A stretch of 21,835 nt of DNA from a virus. Below are positions 1-5,216 of this stretch, piece by piece. The position numbers were made by a program, and so were the translations under genes. The notes under the pieces were generated by a model, which saw nothing but the letters and a program-made list of their open reading frames with translations, had not been told where the DNA came from and did not search any database. Location of the stretch: IMG/VR virus record IMGVR_UViG_3300006033_000121, positions 1-21,835 of that record; one strand, 5' to 3'. Position 1 is the first letter of the stretch. The number at the start of each line of letters is the position of its first letter.

Positions 1-1
1 C

Positions 2-187
2 GGAACCTTTGAGGAACGCAAGACCGAAGCAGTTGAACGCGACCAAAAGCGCCGAATGGCAATGGCAGAAATTGAGCGGCGCAGACCGTCGCCAAAGCAT
101 GTGGCTTTGATGGGGATGATTGCCGCGATGATGCAGGGGCATAACGCAGAGCTAAGGGGCCGGCCGCTTGCGGACGGTCCCGCTTGA
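2..187 (+). CDS. Small phage accessory protein, 5' end missing
   Basis: This frame is open from the first bases of the window and stops at TGA 185-187, so only the last 61 residues are seen. The protein is charged (many Glu and Arg in the first 30 visible residues), followed by a Met-rich stretch (VALMGMIAAMMQG) and the ending NAELRGRPLADGPA. I do not recognise a family. The last 16 codons lie inside the attC-like hairpin at 139-201, as often happens with integron cassette genes. The next two plus-strand genes end in the same way (NAEVTGA, NAELKG). No start or upstream signal is visible because the window begins inside the gene. Confidence 0.55.
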   Translation, partial: GTFEERKTEAVERDQKRRMAMAEIERRRPSPKHVALMGMIAAMMQGHNAELRGRPLADGPA

Positions 188-201
188 GCGCCGGGTTAGG
201 C
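139..201. repeat. attC-like recombination site 1 (63 bases)
   Basis: Outer arms GCATAAC (139-145) and GTTAGGC (195-201) pair with one mismatch and fit the integron core rule RYYYAAC/GTTRRRY. Inner arms AGCTAAG and CTTGAGC pair with one unpaired G (186), nine bases before the right core. The central arms 156-167 and 170-181 pair over 12 positions with one G:T and one mismatch. This is the R''-L''-stem-L'-R' layout of attC (59-base element) sites. The bulge side places the canonical attC orientation on the minus strand, although the neighbouring genes read on the plus strand. A simple terminator or mRNA-protecting hairpin is the alternative, but it would not predict the conserved cores and bulge. 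Confidence 0.6.
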
Positions 202-216
202 GCGGAGGATTGAGAG

Positions 217-417
217 ATGGGAATGCTACCGAGTGACGTTGCACGATGCGCCGGAGTTGGTGACGACGAAGAGGGCTGGCGCGAAGGGTGTGAAGACTGC
301 GCCCGCAGACTGGCTGAATCAACCAGTGACGTATCAGCATGGATGATGCCACCGGCAATCATTGCATTCTGGTGCGAGTTCAGGATAGCGCCTAACGCTG
401 AGGTAACCGGCGCATGA
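217..417 (+). CDS. Small Cys/Trp-rich phage accessory protein (cassette gene)
   Basis: A 66-residue protein with start ATG 217 behind GGAGG eight bases upstream. It contains CAGVGDDEEGWREGCEDCARR and then a Pro/Trp segment (WMMPPAIIAFWCEFRIA). The spaced cysteines (residues 11, 25 and 28) could bind a metal, but I see no complete known finger. The style resembles small early-region proteins of unknown role in proteobacterial phages. It ends NAEVTGA with TGA 415-417, inside the left arm of attC-like site 2, and begins 15 bases after the right core of site 1. It therefore forms a complete cassette-like unit. An overlapping minus-strand frame at 152-358 is also open, but its Arg/Ser/Pro-rich composition and lack of a ribosome site make it less likely. 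Confidence 0.6.
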   Translation: MGMLPSDVARCAGVGDDEEGWREGCEDCARRLAESTSDVSAWMMPPAIIAFWCEFRIAPNAEVTGA

Positions 418-468
418 CAGCAAGCGAAGCGCCGCTGGCGGGCGTCCGTGTTGACCGCCGTGTTAGCA
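390..468. repeat. attC-like recombination site 2 (79 bases)
   Basis: The left core GCCTAAC (390-396) pairs with the right core GTTAGCA (462-468) over five positions. Inner arms GGTAAC (402-407) and GTTGACC (450-456) pair with one bulged G at 453, nine bases before the right core, exactly as in site 1. Spacing from the left core to TAA (7 bases) and from TTGA to the right core (7 bases) is also identical to site 1, while the central stem sequence differs. That is the pattern expected of attC sites: conserved structure with variable centre. A run of six T follows at 470-475, so the hairpin could also work as a plus-strand terminator. Confidence 0.6.
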
Positions 469-518
469 GTTTTTTGAAAAGTCGGCGCTGGTGACACGGC
501 AACCTAGGGGTCGAACGG

Positions 519-537
519 CTTGAATGGTTTGTTATAC
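519..537. repeat. attC-like half-site (right half only)
   Basis: CTTGA (519-523), seven bases, then GTTATAC (531-537) reproduces the right half of sites 1 and 2 with the same spacing. No matching left half is visible in the 50 bases upstream (469-518), which contain no gene. This looks like the remnant of a third site, perhaps left by loss of a cassette, or a simple (attI-like) core. The next gene starts 23 bases downstream behind a good ribosome site. Confidence 0.4.
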
Positions 538-560
538 ACGGAAAATTTGGAGGGCAAAAA

Positions 561-806
561 ATGGATATTGAACACGCACTAGAAATTGCAGATGAGTCCC
601 GCGATGGCGGGTACGACTCAATCAGCGCGATTGCGCTTCATTTTTTGGCTGCCGAGGTTCGAAGTCTATTGCCGGACAGAGCCAGCGCAATGGAATTAGC
701 GATTAAAGCAATCGAAGAATCGCAGCCACCAGAAACAACGCCGTGGGATTGCGTTGATGCAATAAGGCGCAAATTTGCTAAGGCTAACGCAGAACTAAAA
801 GGATAA
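561..806 (+). CDS. Small acidic alpha-helical phage protein, unknown function
   Basis: An 81-residue protein starting at ATG 561 behind GGAGGG six bases upstream. It is mostly predicted helix with even acidic and basic content (ALEIADESRD..., SAMELAIKAIEES..., DAIRRKFAKANAELKG). No signal peptide, membrane segment or known catalytic motif is visible, and I do not recognise the family. It follows an attC-like half-site, and its last codons (GGCTAAC GCAGAACTAA) repeat the left half of the attC-like sites. It therefore looks like the third cassette-type gene of the block. The next gene begins three bases after its stop, so the two are probably cotranscribed and coupled. Confidence 0.65.
   Translation: MDIEHALEIADESRDGGYDSISAIALHFLAAEVRSLLPDRASAMELAIKAIEESQPPETTPWDCVDAIRRKFAKANAELKG
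782..802. repeat. attC-like half-site (left half only) at the end of a gene
   Basis: GGCTAAC (782-788), seven bases, then TAA (796-798) repeats the left half of sites 1 and 2 (TAACGC.GA..TAA). It encodes the same peptide ending (NAELKG beside NAELRG and NAEVTG). No pairing right half with a GTTA core follows within 80 bases. It may be a truncated site or a conserved gene end. Confidence 0.4.
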
Positions 807-808
807 CA

Positions 809-1192
809 ATGGAAACTAAACAATCACTAAAAGTAGCCCTGAAACGCAACGAAGTCATCACCCTCTTGCGGGAAAAGCCGATGACGTTGATGCAACTGCA
901 CGAGCGGCTGAGTTTCAGCTACACGAAAATACGGGTCATCATCAAATACCTGCGAGAACACAACGTGGTCAAGGCGAGAATCATCAGTCCTCGGCATTTT
1001 ATATTCTCGCTGCTACCGGAATCAAAATGGGAATGTGATCCATTTTTTGTTCCCCAGAAGCCGTCAAGAATCAGGAATCCCCGCGCCAAGCCAAAAGAGG
1101 ATTTGACGGCAAAGCCATGCTACCGGCCGAAGGTATATCAGGGGCACTTGCTTGGGAGAGTTGCTTGTTATGGAATCTGGGGGATGGCATGA
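809..1192 (+). CDS. Winged-helix-like putative DNA-binding protein
   Basis: A 127-residue protein from ATG 809, with AAGGA six bases upstream. Residues about 15-60 read as a winged helix-turn-helix: a helix (KRNEVITLLREK), MTLMQLHERLSFSYTKIR as the HTH with a hydrophobic pattern, then IIKYLREHNVVKARI leading into a short strand pair ending near residue 68. The middle is proline- and basic-rich (FVPQKPSRIRNPRAKPKED), suggesting a flexible tail. The last 22 residues are encoded by or beyond the first 23-base direct repeat and are probably not conserved. It may be a small phage regulator. Its stop overlaps the start of the next gene by four bases (ATGA at 1189-1192), implying translational coupling. 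Confidence 0.6.
   Translation: METKQSLKVALKRNEVITLLREKPMTLMQLHERLSFSYTKIRVIIKYLREHNVVKARIISPRHFIFSLLPESKWECDPFFVPQKPSRIRNPRAKPKEDLTAKPCYRPKVYQGHLLGRVACYGIWGMA
1126..1148. repeat. 23-base direct repeat, copy 1
   Basis: The 23 bases from GCCGAAGG to GGGGCACT are identical to 1336-1358, followed by similar G-rich tails (GGGAGAG and GGAGAG). The copies are exactly 210 bases apart. This copy lies at the 3' end of the winged-helix-like gene, shortly before the next start codon. Confidence 0.85.
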
Positions 1193-1647
1193 ATAAAGAT
1201 CAATTTAACGAATGGTGGGACGCTGACCAACTGACACAGACCAACCCGTACCGCGAGGACTCCCCCGCGTATTGGGCGTGGGAAGGGTGGCAAGCGAGTC
1301 AAACTCACAGTGCGGCCAAGCTGAACCTGACCCGCGCCGAAGGTATATCAGGGGCACTAGCCCGGAGAGGAAAGAAGATGACACCGCTAGAAATGGCAGC
1401 GAACGCAGCGCGCGCACTGGCCGAATCTGGAACGGTTGGCGTAGTGATGACCATTGCGGAGGGCGGTATGCCGAGAGGATTTCCACGCGGCGAATTGCTT
1501 AACGAAATGGAGCGCGACGGTATTGTGGAGCGCACCTACCACTTCAACCCGGAGAAAGTGATCGCGTGGCTGATCCGCAACGGGCTGATTGAAATGGAGC
1601 GCACTAACGACACCACGATAAGTTTCAAGGTGCCCAACGTGAAGTAG
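1189..1647 (+). CDS. Two small phage proteins fused in frame, or one 152-residue protein
   Basis: Starting at ATG 1189 (ATGA overlap with the upstream stop) this frame gives 152 residues. Residues 1-45 (MNKDQFNEWWDADQL..., YWAWEGWQASQ) are aromatic and resemble a small phage accessory domain. Residues 64-152, from MTPLEMAANAARALAESG to FKVPNVK, look like a separate protein with a helical N-terminus and a winged-helix-like end (EKVIAWLIRNGLIEMER). The second part has its own start at ATG 1378 with AGAGGA six bases upstream, so an 89-residue product is likely made as well. The joining segment AEGISGALA is encoded by the second copy of the 23-base repeat, which suggests the fusion arose by a repeat-mediated event that removed a stop codon. 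It is the last plus-strand gene and converges on the late operon. Confidence 0.55.
   Translation: MNKDQFNEWWDADQLTQTNPYREDSPAYWAWEGWQASQTHSAAKLNLTRAEGISGALARRGKKMTPLEMAANAARALAESGTVGVVMTIAEGGMPRGFPRGELLNEMERDGIVERTYHFNPEKVIAWLIRNGLIEMERTNDTTISFKVPNVK
1336..1358. repeat. 23-base direct repeat, copy 2
   Basis: Identical to 1126-1148. Here it lies 20 bases before the internal start codon at 1378, and its flanking GGAGAGGA supplies the ribosome site. Both copies are in the same reading frame (AEGISGALA). Both copies lie at gene boundaries, so this may be a recombination junction or a conserved leader. Confidence 0.85.
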
Positions 1648-1663
1648 ACCCCTATTCAGGTGT

Positions 1664-1897
1664 CTATATTGCCTTCCCGCCATTCCTTTCCCGTGCCTTT
1701 TCAACCCGCTCATAGTCATCACGGCATTCACTTTTCCCGTTGTCCGTACAGAACAGCACCCCGTCGGGCAAGATACTATCGCAGAAGTAACAGGAGCCTA
1801 CAGGCAAGAGGGATTTGTTCGCTTTTCGATGATATTCAATGGCCAAGTTTCTGTCCATATCTTCGCGGTCGGATGCTTGTTCGTAAATGTCGGTCAT
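1664..1897 (-). CDS. Small C4 zinc-finger protein, TraR/DksA-like
   Basis: A 77-residue protein. The N-terminus (MTDIYEQASDREDMDRNLAIEYHRK) is the acidic helix typical of short TraR-type proteins. It is followed by a four-cysteine site with C36 and C39 (CYFC), C50 and C58. The spacing differs somewhat from classical DksA (CxxC-x17-CxxC), since the second pair is CTDNGKSEC rather than CxxC. The family is known to bind the secondary channel of RNA polymerase and alter promoter choice. That role here is inference and is weaker than usual because of the odd second pair. The start ATG overlaps the holin stop (ATGA). It is the last gene of the late operon and its stop lies 17 bases from the convergent plus-strand stop. 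Confidence 0.6.
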   Translation of the reverse strand: MTDIYEQASDREDMDRNLAIEYHRKANKSLLPVGSCYFCDSILPDGVLFCTDNGKSECRDDYERVEKARERNGGKAI

Positions 1898-2400
1898 TTT
1901 TCGCCCAGTCTTTCAATAATGGCATTCTTCGATGCACTACCAGAACTTGAGCCGAAGTAATAAGCCAACACGCTAGCGAATCCGGTGCCAAGACTTCCCA
2001 GCATCACCAGCAGCGCATCACCTCCGCGCTCTGGTGTGCCGTATTGCATCATGTAAGCCAGCACACCGAAGAAACCGCCGGTAAGCAACAGGGCCAATGT
2101 TCCTGGTATCCAGTCCTTGACTGTCATTTCCCGCGCCCTAGCATTGCTTCTATCCTGTACATCTAGTTCCGATAGTTTGATCTTGTTGCCATCAAGGAAC
2201 TTTTGGAAGTCTATCTCTGCCAGCTTGAGCGCCGCTATCTGGTCGGCGCTCATCTTTCCGCTGTTCAGAACCTCGCTGACGGCCTCGATGGTTTTTTCTT
2301 GAATGCCGAGCTTGTCAGCGATAAAGGATGCTGCTGCACCCCCTAGAGGGCCGCCAAGAGCAGTGCCCAACATCGGCACTAGTGTTCGTAACCAATCCAT
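1894..2400 (-). CDS. Holin, three-TM (GTA-holin) type
   Basis: I choose ATG 2400 (MDWLRTLVPML), one base after the lysozyme stop with GGGGA upstream, giving 168 residues. A start ten codons further upstream would lie inside the lysozyme gene. The layout fits the three-TM holin family of phages and gene transfer agents: a Gly/Ala-rich N-terminal hydrophobic segment (about 5-28, GTALGGPLGGAAASF), a central helical region (AALKLAEIDFQKFL, NARAREMTVKDW), then two hydrophobic segments (about 99-117 and 132-152). The predicted role is to permeabilise the inner membrane so the neighbouring lysozyme can reach the wall. The adjacent genes make a lysis function credible. Confidence 0.75.
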   Translation of the reverse strand: MDWLRTLVPMLGTALGGPLGGAAASFIADKLGIQEKTIEAVSEVLNSGKMSADQIAALKLAEIDFQKFLDGNKIKLSELDVQDRSNARAREMTVKDWIPGTLALLLTGGFFGVLAYMMQYGTPERGGDALLVMLGSLGTGFASVLAYYFGSSSGSASKNAIIERLGEK

Positions 2401-2401
2401 G

Positions 2402-2815
2402 TTATTCCCCTTTGGCCATCTGTTCAGCAAGACGCTGTGCCCTTGCCCCGACTTGTCCTGCCCATTTACTGTTCAACATAGCTGCCGCCGCTTCTGTGTA
2501 TTTTCCAGTCTTTATCATTGCCAGCGTATTTTTGAACCCAAGCAATCCTGTAATCCCCAGATTGAAGCACATATTCACAAGCACGCGCTGCCGTACTTCG
2601 GCAAGGTCTCTCCACCAAGGCAGATGCTTGTCAAGGGAACGCATCGCATCATGTATGTCGTTTTCCAGCATCAAATAGGCTTCGTCGTCATGGATACCAA
2701 CGGAGTCAAGATTTCGGCCTACACCTATCGTGAGCTTCCCGACTGTGTCCTTGTATGGATAATTTCTAACCCCTTCGTCCCGTATCAACTCCTTCCGCAT
2801 GAGATTAATATCCAT
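2402..2815 (-). CDS. Phage lysozyme (endolysin), T4 lysozyme family GH24
   Basis: A 137-residue muramidase cutting the glycan strands of peptidoglycan. With ATG 2815 as start, the catalytic triad of the T4 family is present with exact spacing: E14 (RDEG), D23 (YKDT) and T29 (LTIGVGRN), that is E-x8-D-x5-T. The C-terminal half has the expected helical pattern (RQRVLVNMCFNLGITGLLGFKNTL, WAGQVGARAQRLAEQM). No signal peptide or signal-arrest helix is visible, so export should depend on a holin. The start overlaps the upstream stop (TGATG); GTG 2818 is an alternative one codon earlier. The length is short for the family (T4 lysozyme has 164) but the core is complete. Confidence 0.92.
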   Translation of the reverse strand: MDINLMRKELIRDEGVRNYPYKDTVGKLTIGVGRNLDSVGIHDDEAYLMLENDIHDAMRSLDKHLPWWRDLAEVRQRVLVNMCFNLGITGLLGFKNTLAMIKTGKYTEAAAAMLNSKWAGQVGARAQRLAEQMAKGE

Positions 2816-3066
2816 CACTTGTCCACCTTCTTGTCCAATTTTTCTTCGATCCTGTCGAGCTTATTGAACAGAGCTTTTTGCATGTCGCTCATGTCAGCCT
2901 TTCTTACGTAATCCCCAGCTACCAACACCTCGATGCTGGCTACCTTCTCTGACAACTCCTTGTCATCCGCCTGCAAGTCTTTTACCGAGTCCCATATTGC
3001 TTTTAGAAAGAACCCCATTAAGCCGCCAAATCCGGCCATCGCCCAGTTAATTACATTCTGATCCAT
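2815..3066 (-). CDS. Small membrane protein with coiled coil, putative holin or antiholin
   Basis: An 83-residue protein. Residues 6-25 (INWAMAGFGGLMGFFLKAIW) form one transmembrane helix. The rest is a charged coiled coil (SVKDLQADDKELSEKVASIEVLV, then NKLDRIEEKLDKKVDK), probably cytoplasmic. This one-TM plus coiled-coil shape, next to a lysozyme, is common in phages and usually called putative holin. Because a three-TM holin lies just downstream of the lysozyme, this protein could instead tune the timing as an antiholin. The start follows directly on the upstream TAA and the stop overlaps the lysozyme start. Which of the two membrane proteins forms the lesion cannot be told from sequence. 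Confidence 0.75.
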   Translation of the reverse strand: MDQNVINWAMAGFGGLMGFFLKAIWDSVKDLQADDKELSEKVASIEVLVAGDYVRKADMSDMQKALFNKLDRIEEKLDKKVDK

Positions 3067-3228
3067 TTAATAGTCCTTCGTCGGTATGTTGTACTTCGCG
3101 GAAATGTAGCTGGTGAAACAGTGGTTTTTATCGCCCAGCATGGAAAACAACCAGTCGATCGCGGGACGGGACACCCCTCCCCTGCGAATCGTTCGCCAGA
3201 TGGCGAATATCAAGCAATTACTTCTCAT
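3067..3228 (-). CDS. Small basic protein of 53 residues, unknown function
   Basis: This short frame runs from ATG 3228 to TAA 3067-3069. It begins MRSNCLIFAIWRTIRRGG, continues with VSRPAIDWLFSMLGDKN and ends YNIPTKDY. The start overlaps the upstream stop by four bases (ATGA) and the stop abuts the next ATG with no gap, exactly as for its neighbours. That and the good amino acid make-up argue for a real gene. The amphipathic hydrophobic-then-basic N-terminus suggests membrane association. I recognise the MRSN..FA.WR start as common among small phage lysis-region proteins of unknown role, which is an impression only. Confidence 0.65.
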   Translation of the reverse strand: MRSNCLIFAIWRTIRRGGVSRPAIDWLFSMLGDKNHCFTSYISAKYNIPTKDY

Positions 3229-3386
3229 CTTATCGCCCCCATTCTGAAAAATTCACCGAGCATATGCACTGTTGGTAAGAATACGTACTCGATCATCACC
3301 CACCACATCAAACCGGTAGCCATGATCAAGCCTACCCAAGCGAGGACTAGCTTGATACCCGACAATTTATCGTCAATCGACCTCAC
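3225..3386 (-). CDS. Small single-pass membrane protein of 53 residues
   Basis: This gene starts at GTG 3386, overlapping the stop of the upstream membrane-protein gene by four bases (GTGA), with a G-rich ribosome site (GGGGG) seven bases before. A second GTG one codon upstream is an alternative start. The product starts MRSIDDKLSGIK, has a strong hydrophobic helix (about 11-40, with LVLAWVGLIMATG and MWWVMIEYVF), and ends LGEFFRMGAIR. Its stop overlaps the next start (ATGA). The size and position beside lysis genes fit a holin accessory or pinholin-like protein, but nothing proves this. Confidence 0.65.
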   Translation of the reverse strand: MRSIDDKLSGIKLVLAWVGLIMATGLMWWVMIEYVFLPTVHMLGEFFRMGAIR

Positions 3387-4063
3387 CACTTAGCCCCCGG
3401 CTTGATTGAAAACTTCATCGGTGCACGATAGGCGTTTGTTGTCTGCGGATTCTCCACGAATGGGTCGAAAAGCCAGCCGATGTTGACGTATATAGAACGT
3501 TTCAGAATTGGCACTCTGACAATCTTCATCCACTGGAAATAATCGCCACACTGTGCAGTAAAAGAAAGCCCTGAGTGATCAGGATTGTGCCTGTCAAGCT
3601 GTGGATCGCCGACCGAGATAATGTCGCCAATGCGGTCAAACTTTGCCGACAGCGGGCCATTGACAAGGCCATGCGCGCTATTGCGGATGAGCCATAAGAC
3701 TTGGCCCAGATAGCTCTTGTAAGCGGGGTAGTGGATCGTCTGCCATCCCTTATCCCCGTAGAGCGAGTTGTCCGGCGTCTGAAACCAGCTTAACCAGTGA
3801 GGCAAGCGAGGCTCGACTAAAAGCGCCTGCCCGTTATCACTTAAACCCAATACTGGCTTGGCGAAAATCGGAAGCAGTGGCGCGATCAGGTTAGCGAGTA
3901 CATCAAAAGCGAAGTTAATCAGCAAATAGATAACATATCGACGCTCTGCGTTTTTGAATCCCCTGAAAGCAATCCAGATGCCTAGCGGAACAAGACAGAT
4001 CAGATGCAGCGCCAAAAGCAGCATCCGTGTTGCTAGCATGATAGGGTAATCTAGGAGTTTCAT
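3383..4063 (-). CDS. Conserved-type phage membrane protein, unknown function (DUF7338-like)
   Basis: A 226-residue protein with two long hydrophobic segments near the N-terminus (about 5-33, MLATRMLLLALHLICLVPLG, and 43-70, VIYLLINFAFDVLANL). A soluble C-terminal domain rich in Trp and Tyr follows (LSWFQTPDNSLYGDKGW, then WIRN-like and CGDYFQWMKI). The pattern WFQTPDNSL.GD.GW is one I associate with a widespread phage family of unknown role. The membrane topology is seen in the sequence; the family link is from memory. It overlaps its upstream and downstream genes by four bases on each side and sits between the fibre-like genes and the lysis genes. Confidence 0.7.
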   Translation of the reverse strand: MKLLDYPIMLATRMLLLALHLICLVPLGIWIAFRGFKNAERRYVIYLLINFAFDVLANLIAPLLPIFAKPVLGLSDNGQALLVEPRLPHWLSWFQTPDNSLYGDKGWQTIHYPAYKSYLGQVLWLIRNSAHGLVNGPLSAKFDRIGDIISVGDPQLDRHNPDHSGLSFTAQCGDYFQWMKIVRVPILKRSIYVNIGWLFDPFVENPQTTNAYRAPMKFSIKPGAKW

Positions 4064-5211
4064 CTCACTCGGCGCGCGTCAATCCGCCCATAGGCTGTCG
4101 CCGTGCTCACCGTGAAGTTGGCTACCGCAACTAAATAAACCGTTGTTGTTGCTGCCAAAGAAATTCTTATGGTGGGGATTCCATACCCAATAGCTTGCCC
4201 TCCTGGGACAAATGCTGCCGTGCGGTGGATATAGGCAGCATTCAAATCGAACGTCGCCGATGTAGTGGTAATCCCCCCTGCCAGTGCCGTGATACTTGTC
4301 GTCGCAGCGAAATTAAAAGATACGATTCCTGAAACATCCCAATCACCGGCTGTAAGAGAGACGCTTGTAACGTTGGTATTAACCCCATTGGTTATGCTTA
4401 CTGCTGACGCAAGCGGCACCACCGAACTGATATACTCCCCTATATTTCCTACAGCGGCATTGTCATTGGTGTTGGTGCCCTTGACCGCCGTTCCGCCGGT
4501 TGCGCTGATACTGGTGACAGCGGTCATGCTGGTGATGTCAGCATTGGCTCCCGAGGCCGCTGCACCGGTAATGCCCGAGGAAGCTAATGCGCCCACTTTG
4601 GCCTTCTCGCTATCCAGTTCATTCAATGCGGCCTGCACCGTAGTTGCTGCGATGTTGCCTGCGGGCGTGTTGATCACGCTGGTGGCAGGAAGTCCTGTTG
4701 CGTTAGTAAGCACTGCTGCTGATGGCGTACCTAGGTTAGGCGTAACTAGCGTCGGGCTGTTGGCAAAGACCAACGCTCCAGTTCCTGTCTCATCGCTGAC
4801 TATCGCAGCAAGCTGTGCCGAGGTCATCACGAAGCCAATGGGATTCGTCTTGGTATTCCCGTTCGCATCCTTCTGTTGCCAGCCGCTGCCGTGCGTATAG
4901 TTCAAGCTCTCATCAGTGAGTAGTGCTGCCGTGATGATGGGAACGTTCGTAGCAGCCACATCAAGCTGCACCGTGATGGTATGGCTACCGGCAAAGGTAT
5001 TCTTGATGTTGATCTGATCGACATCCCTGACTGTTGAAGCTGCTGGTGTGGCGCAGATAACCGTAGTAGTAGCAGAGACAATCGCAGTTGCCTGCGTTCC
5101 GCCTATGTACGTGCTGCTGGTCGCATCTGAGTAACAGACAACAACTTGAGCGCCGTTTTGAGCGGTTACAAGTTCGAGGCTATACGTTCCGGCATTCGGT
5201 AGTCTTATCAT
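4060..5211 (-). CDS. Fibre-like virion protein, beta-rich, low-complexity Ala/Thr/Ser
   Basis: A 383-residue protein made almost wholly of Ala, Thr, Ser, Gly, Val and Asn, as in trimeric phage fibres. Residues 1-105 (MIRLPNAGTYSLELVTAQNG, then NTFAGSHTITVQLDV) form a distinct N-terminal beta domain. The middle holds the fibre motif SDETGTGALVFANSPTLVTP with NLGTPSA and TGLP. Near residues 195-207 is AALNELDSEKAKVG, a short helical linker. The C-terminal third (VSLTAGDWDVSGIVSF to GRIDARRVR) looks like a jelly-roll tip. It may be the receptor-binding end of a tail or head fibre. No hydrolase motif is seen. The ribosome site is weak (GGA ten bases upstream). No chaperone or intramolecular cleavage domain was recognised. 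Confidence 0.7.
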   Translation of the reverse strand: MIRLPNAGTYSLELVTAQNGAQVVVCYSDATSSTYIGGTQATAIVSATTTVICATPAASTVRDVDQINIKNTFAGSHTITVQLDVAATNVPIITAALLTDESLNYTHGSGWQQKDANGNTKTNPIGFVMTSAQLAAIVSDETGTGALVFANSPTLVTPNLGTPSAAVLTNATGLPATSVINTPAGNIAATTVQAALNELDSEKAKVGALASSGITGAAASGANADITSMTAVTSISATGGTAVKGTNTNDNAAVGNIGEYISSVVPLASAVSITNGVNTNVTSVSLTAGDWDVSGIVSFNFAATTSITALAGGITTTSATFDLNAAYIHRTAAFVPGGQAIGYGIPTIRISLAATTTVYLVAVANFTVSTATAYGRIDARRVR

Positions 5212-5216
5212 TATGT

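Noticed and set aside
152-358. Minus-strand frame of 68 codons between the two attC-like sites
   Set aside because: It would match the canonical cassette orientation, but it lacks a ribosome site and its product is mostly Arg, Ser, Pro and Leu; the plus-strand 66-codon gene is better. Kept as an alternative in the findings.
1126-1358. The 23-base repeats as the start of a CRISPR array
   Set aside because: Only two copies, 210 bases apart, with coding sequence between them.
1646-1665. Small inverted repeat between the convergent gene ends
   Set aside because: Only 4+2 pairs with a mismatch and no T run; too weak to call a bidirectional terminator.
2303-2911. Plus-strand open frame of 202 codons opposite the lysozyme and holin genes
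   Set aside because: Antisense shadow of three coupled genes with clear family motifs.
4265-4900. Plus-strand open frame of 211 codons opposite the 383-residue fibre gene
   Set aside because: Its hydrophobic Val/Ala/Leu-rich product is what the complement of Ala/Thr/Asn repeat codons gives; no ribosome site, and the minus-strand gene is well supported.
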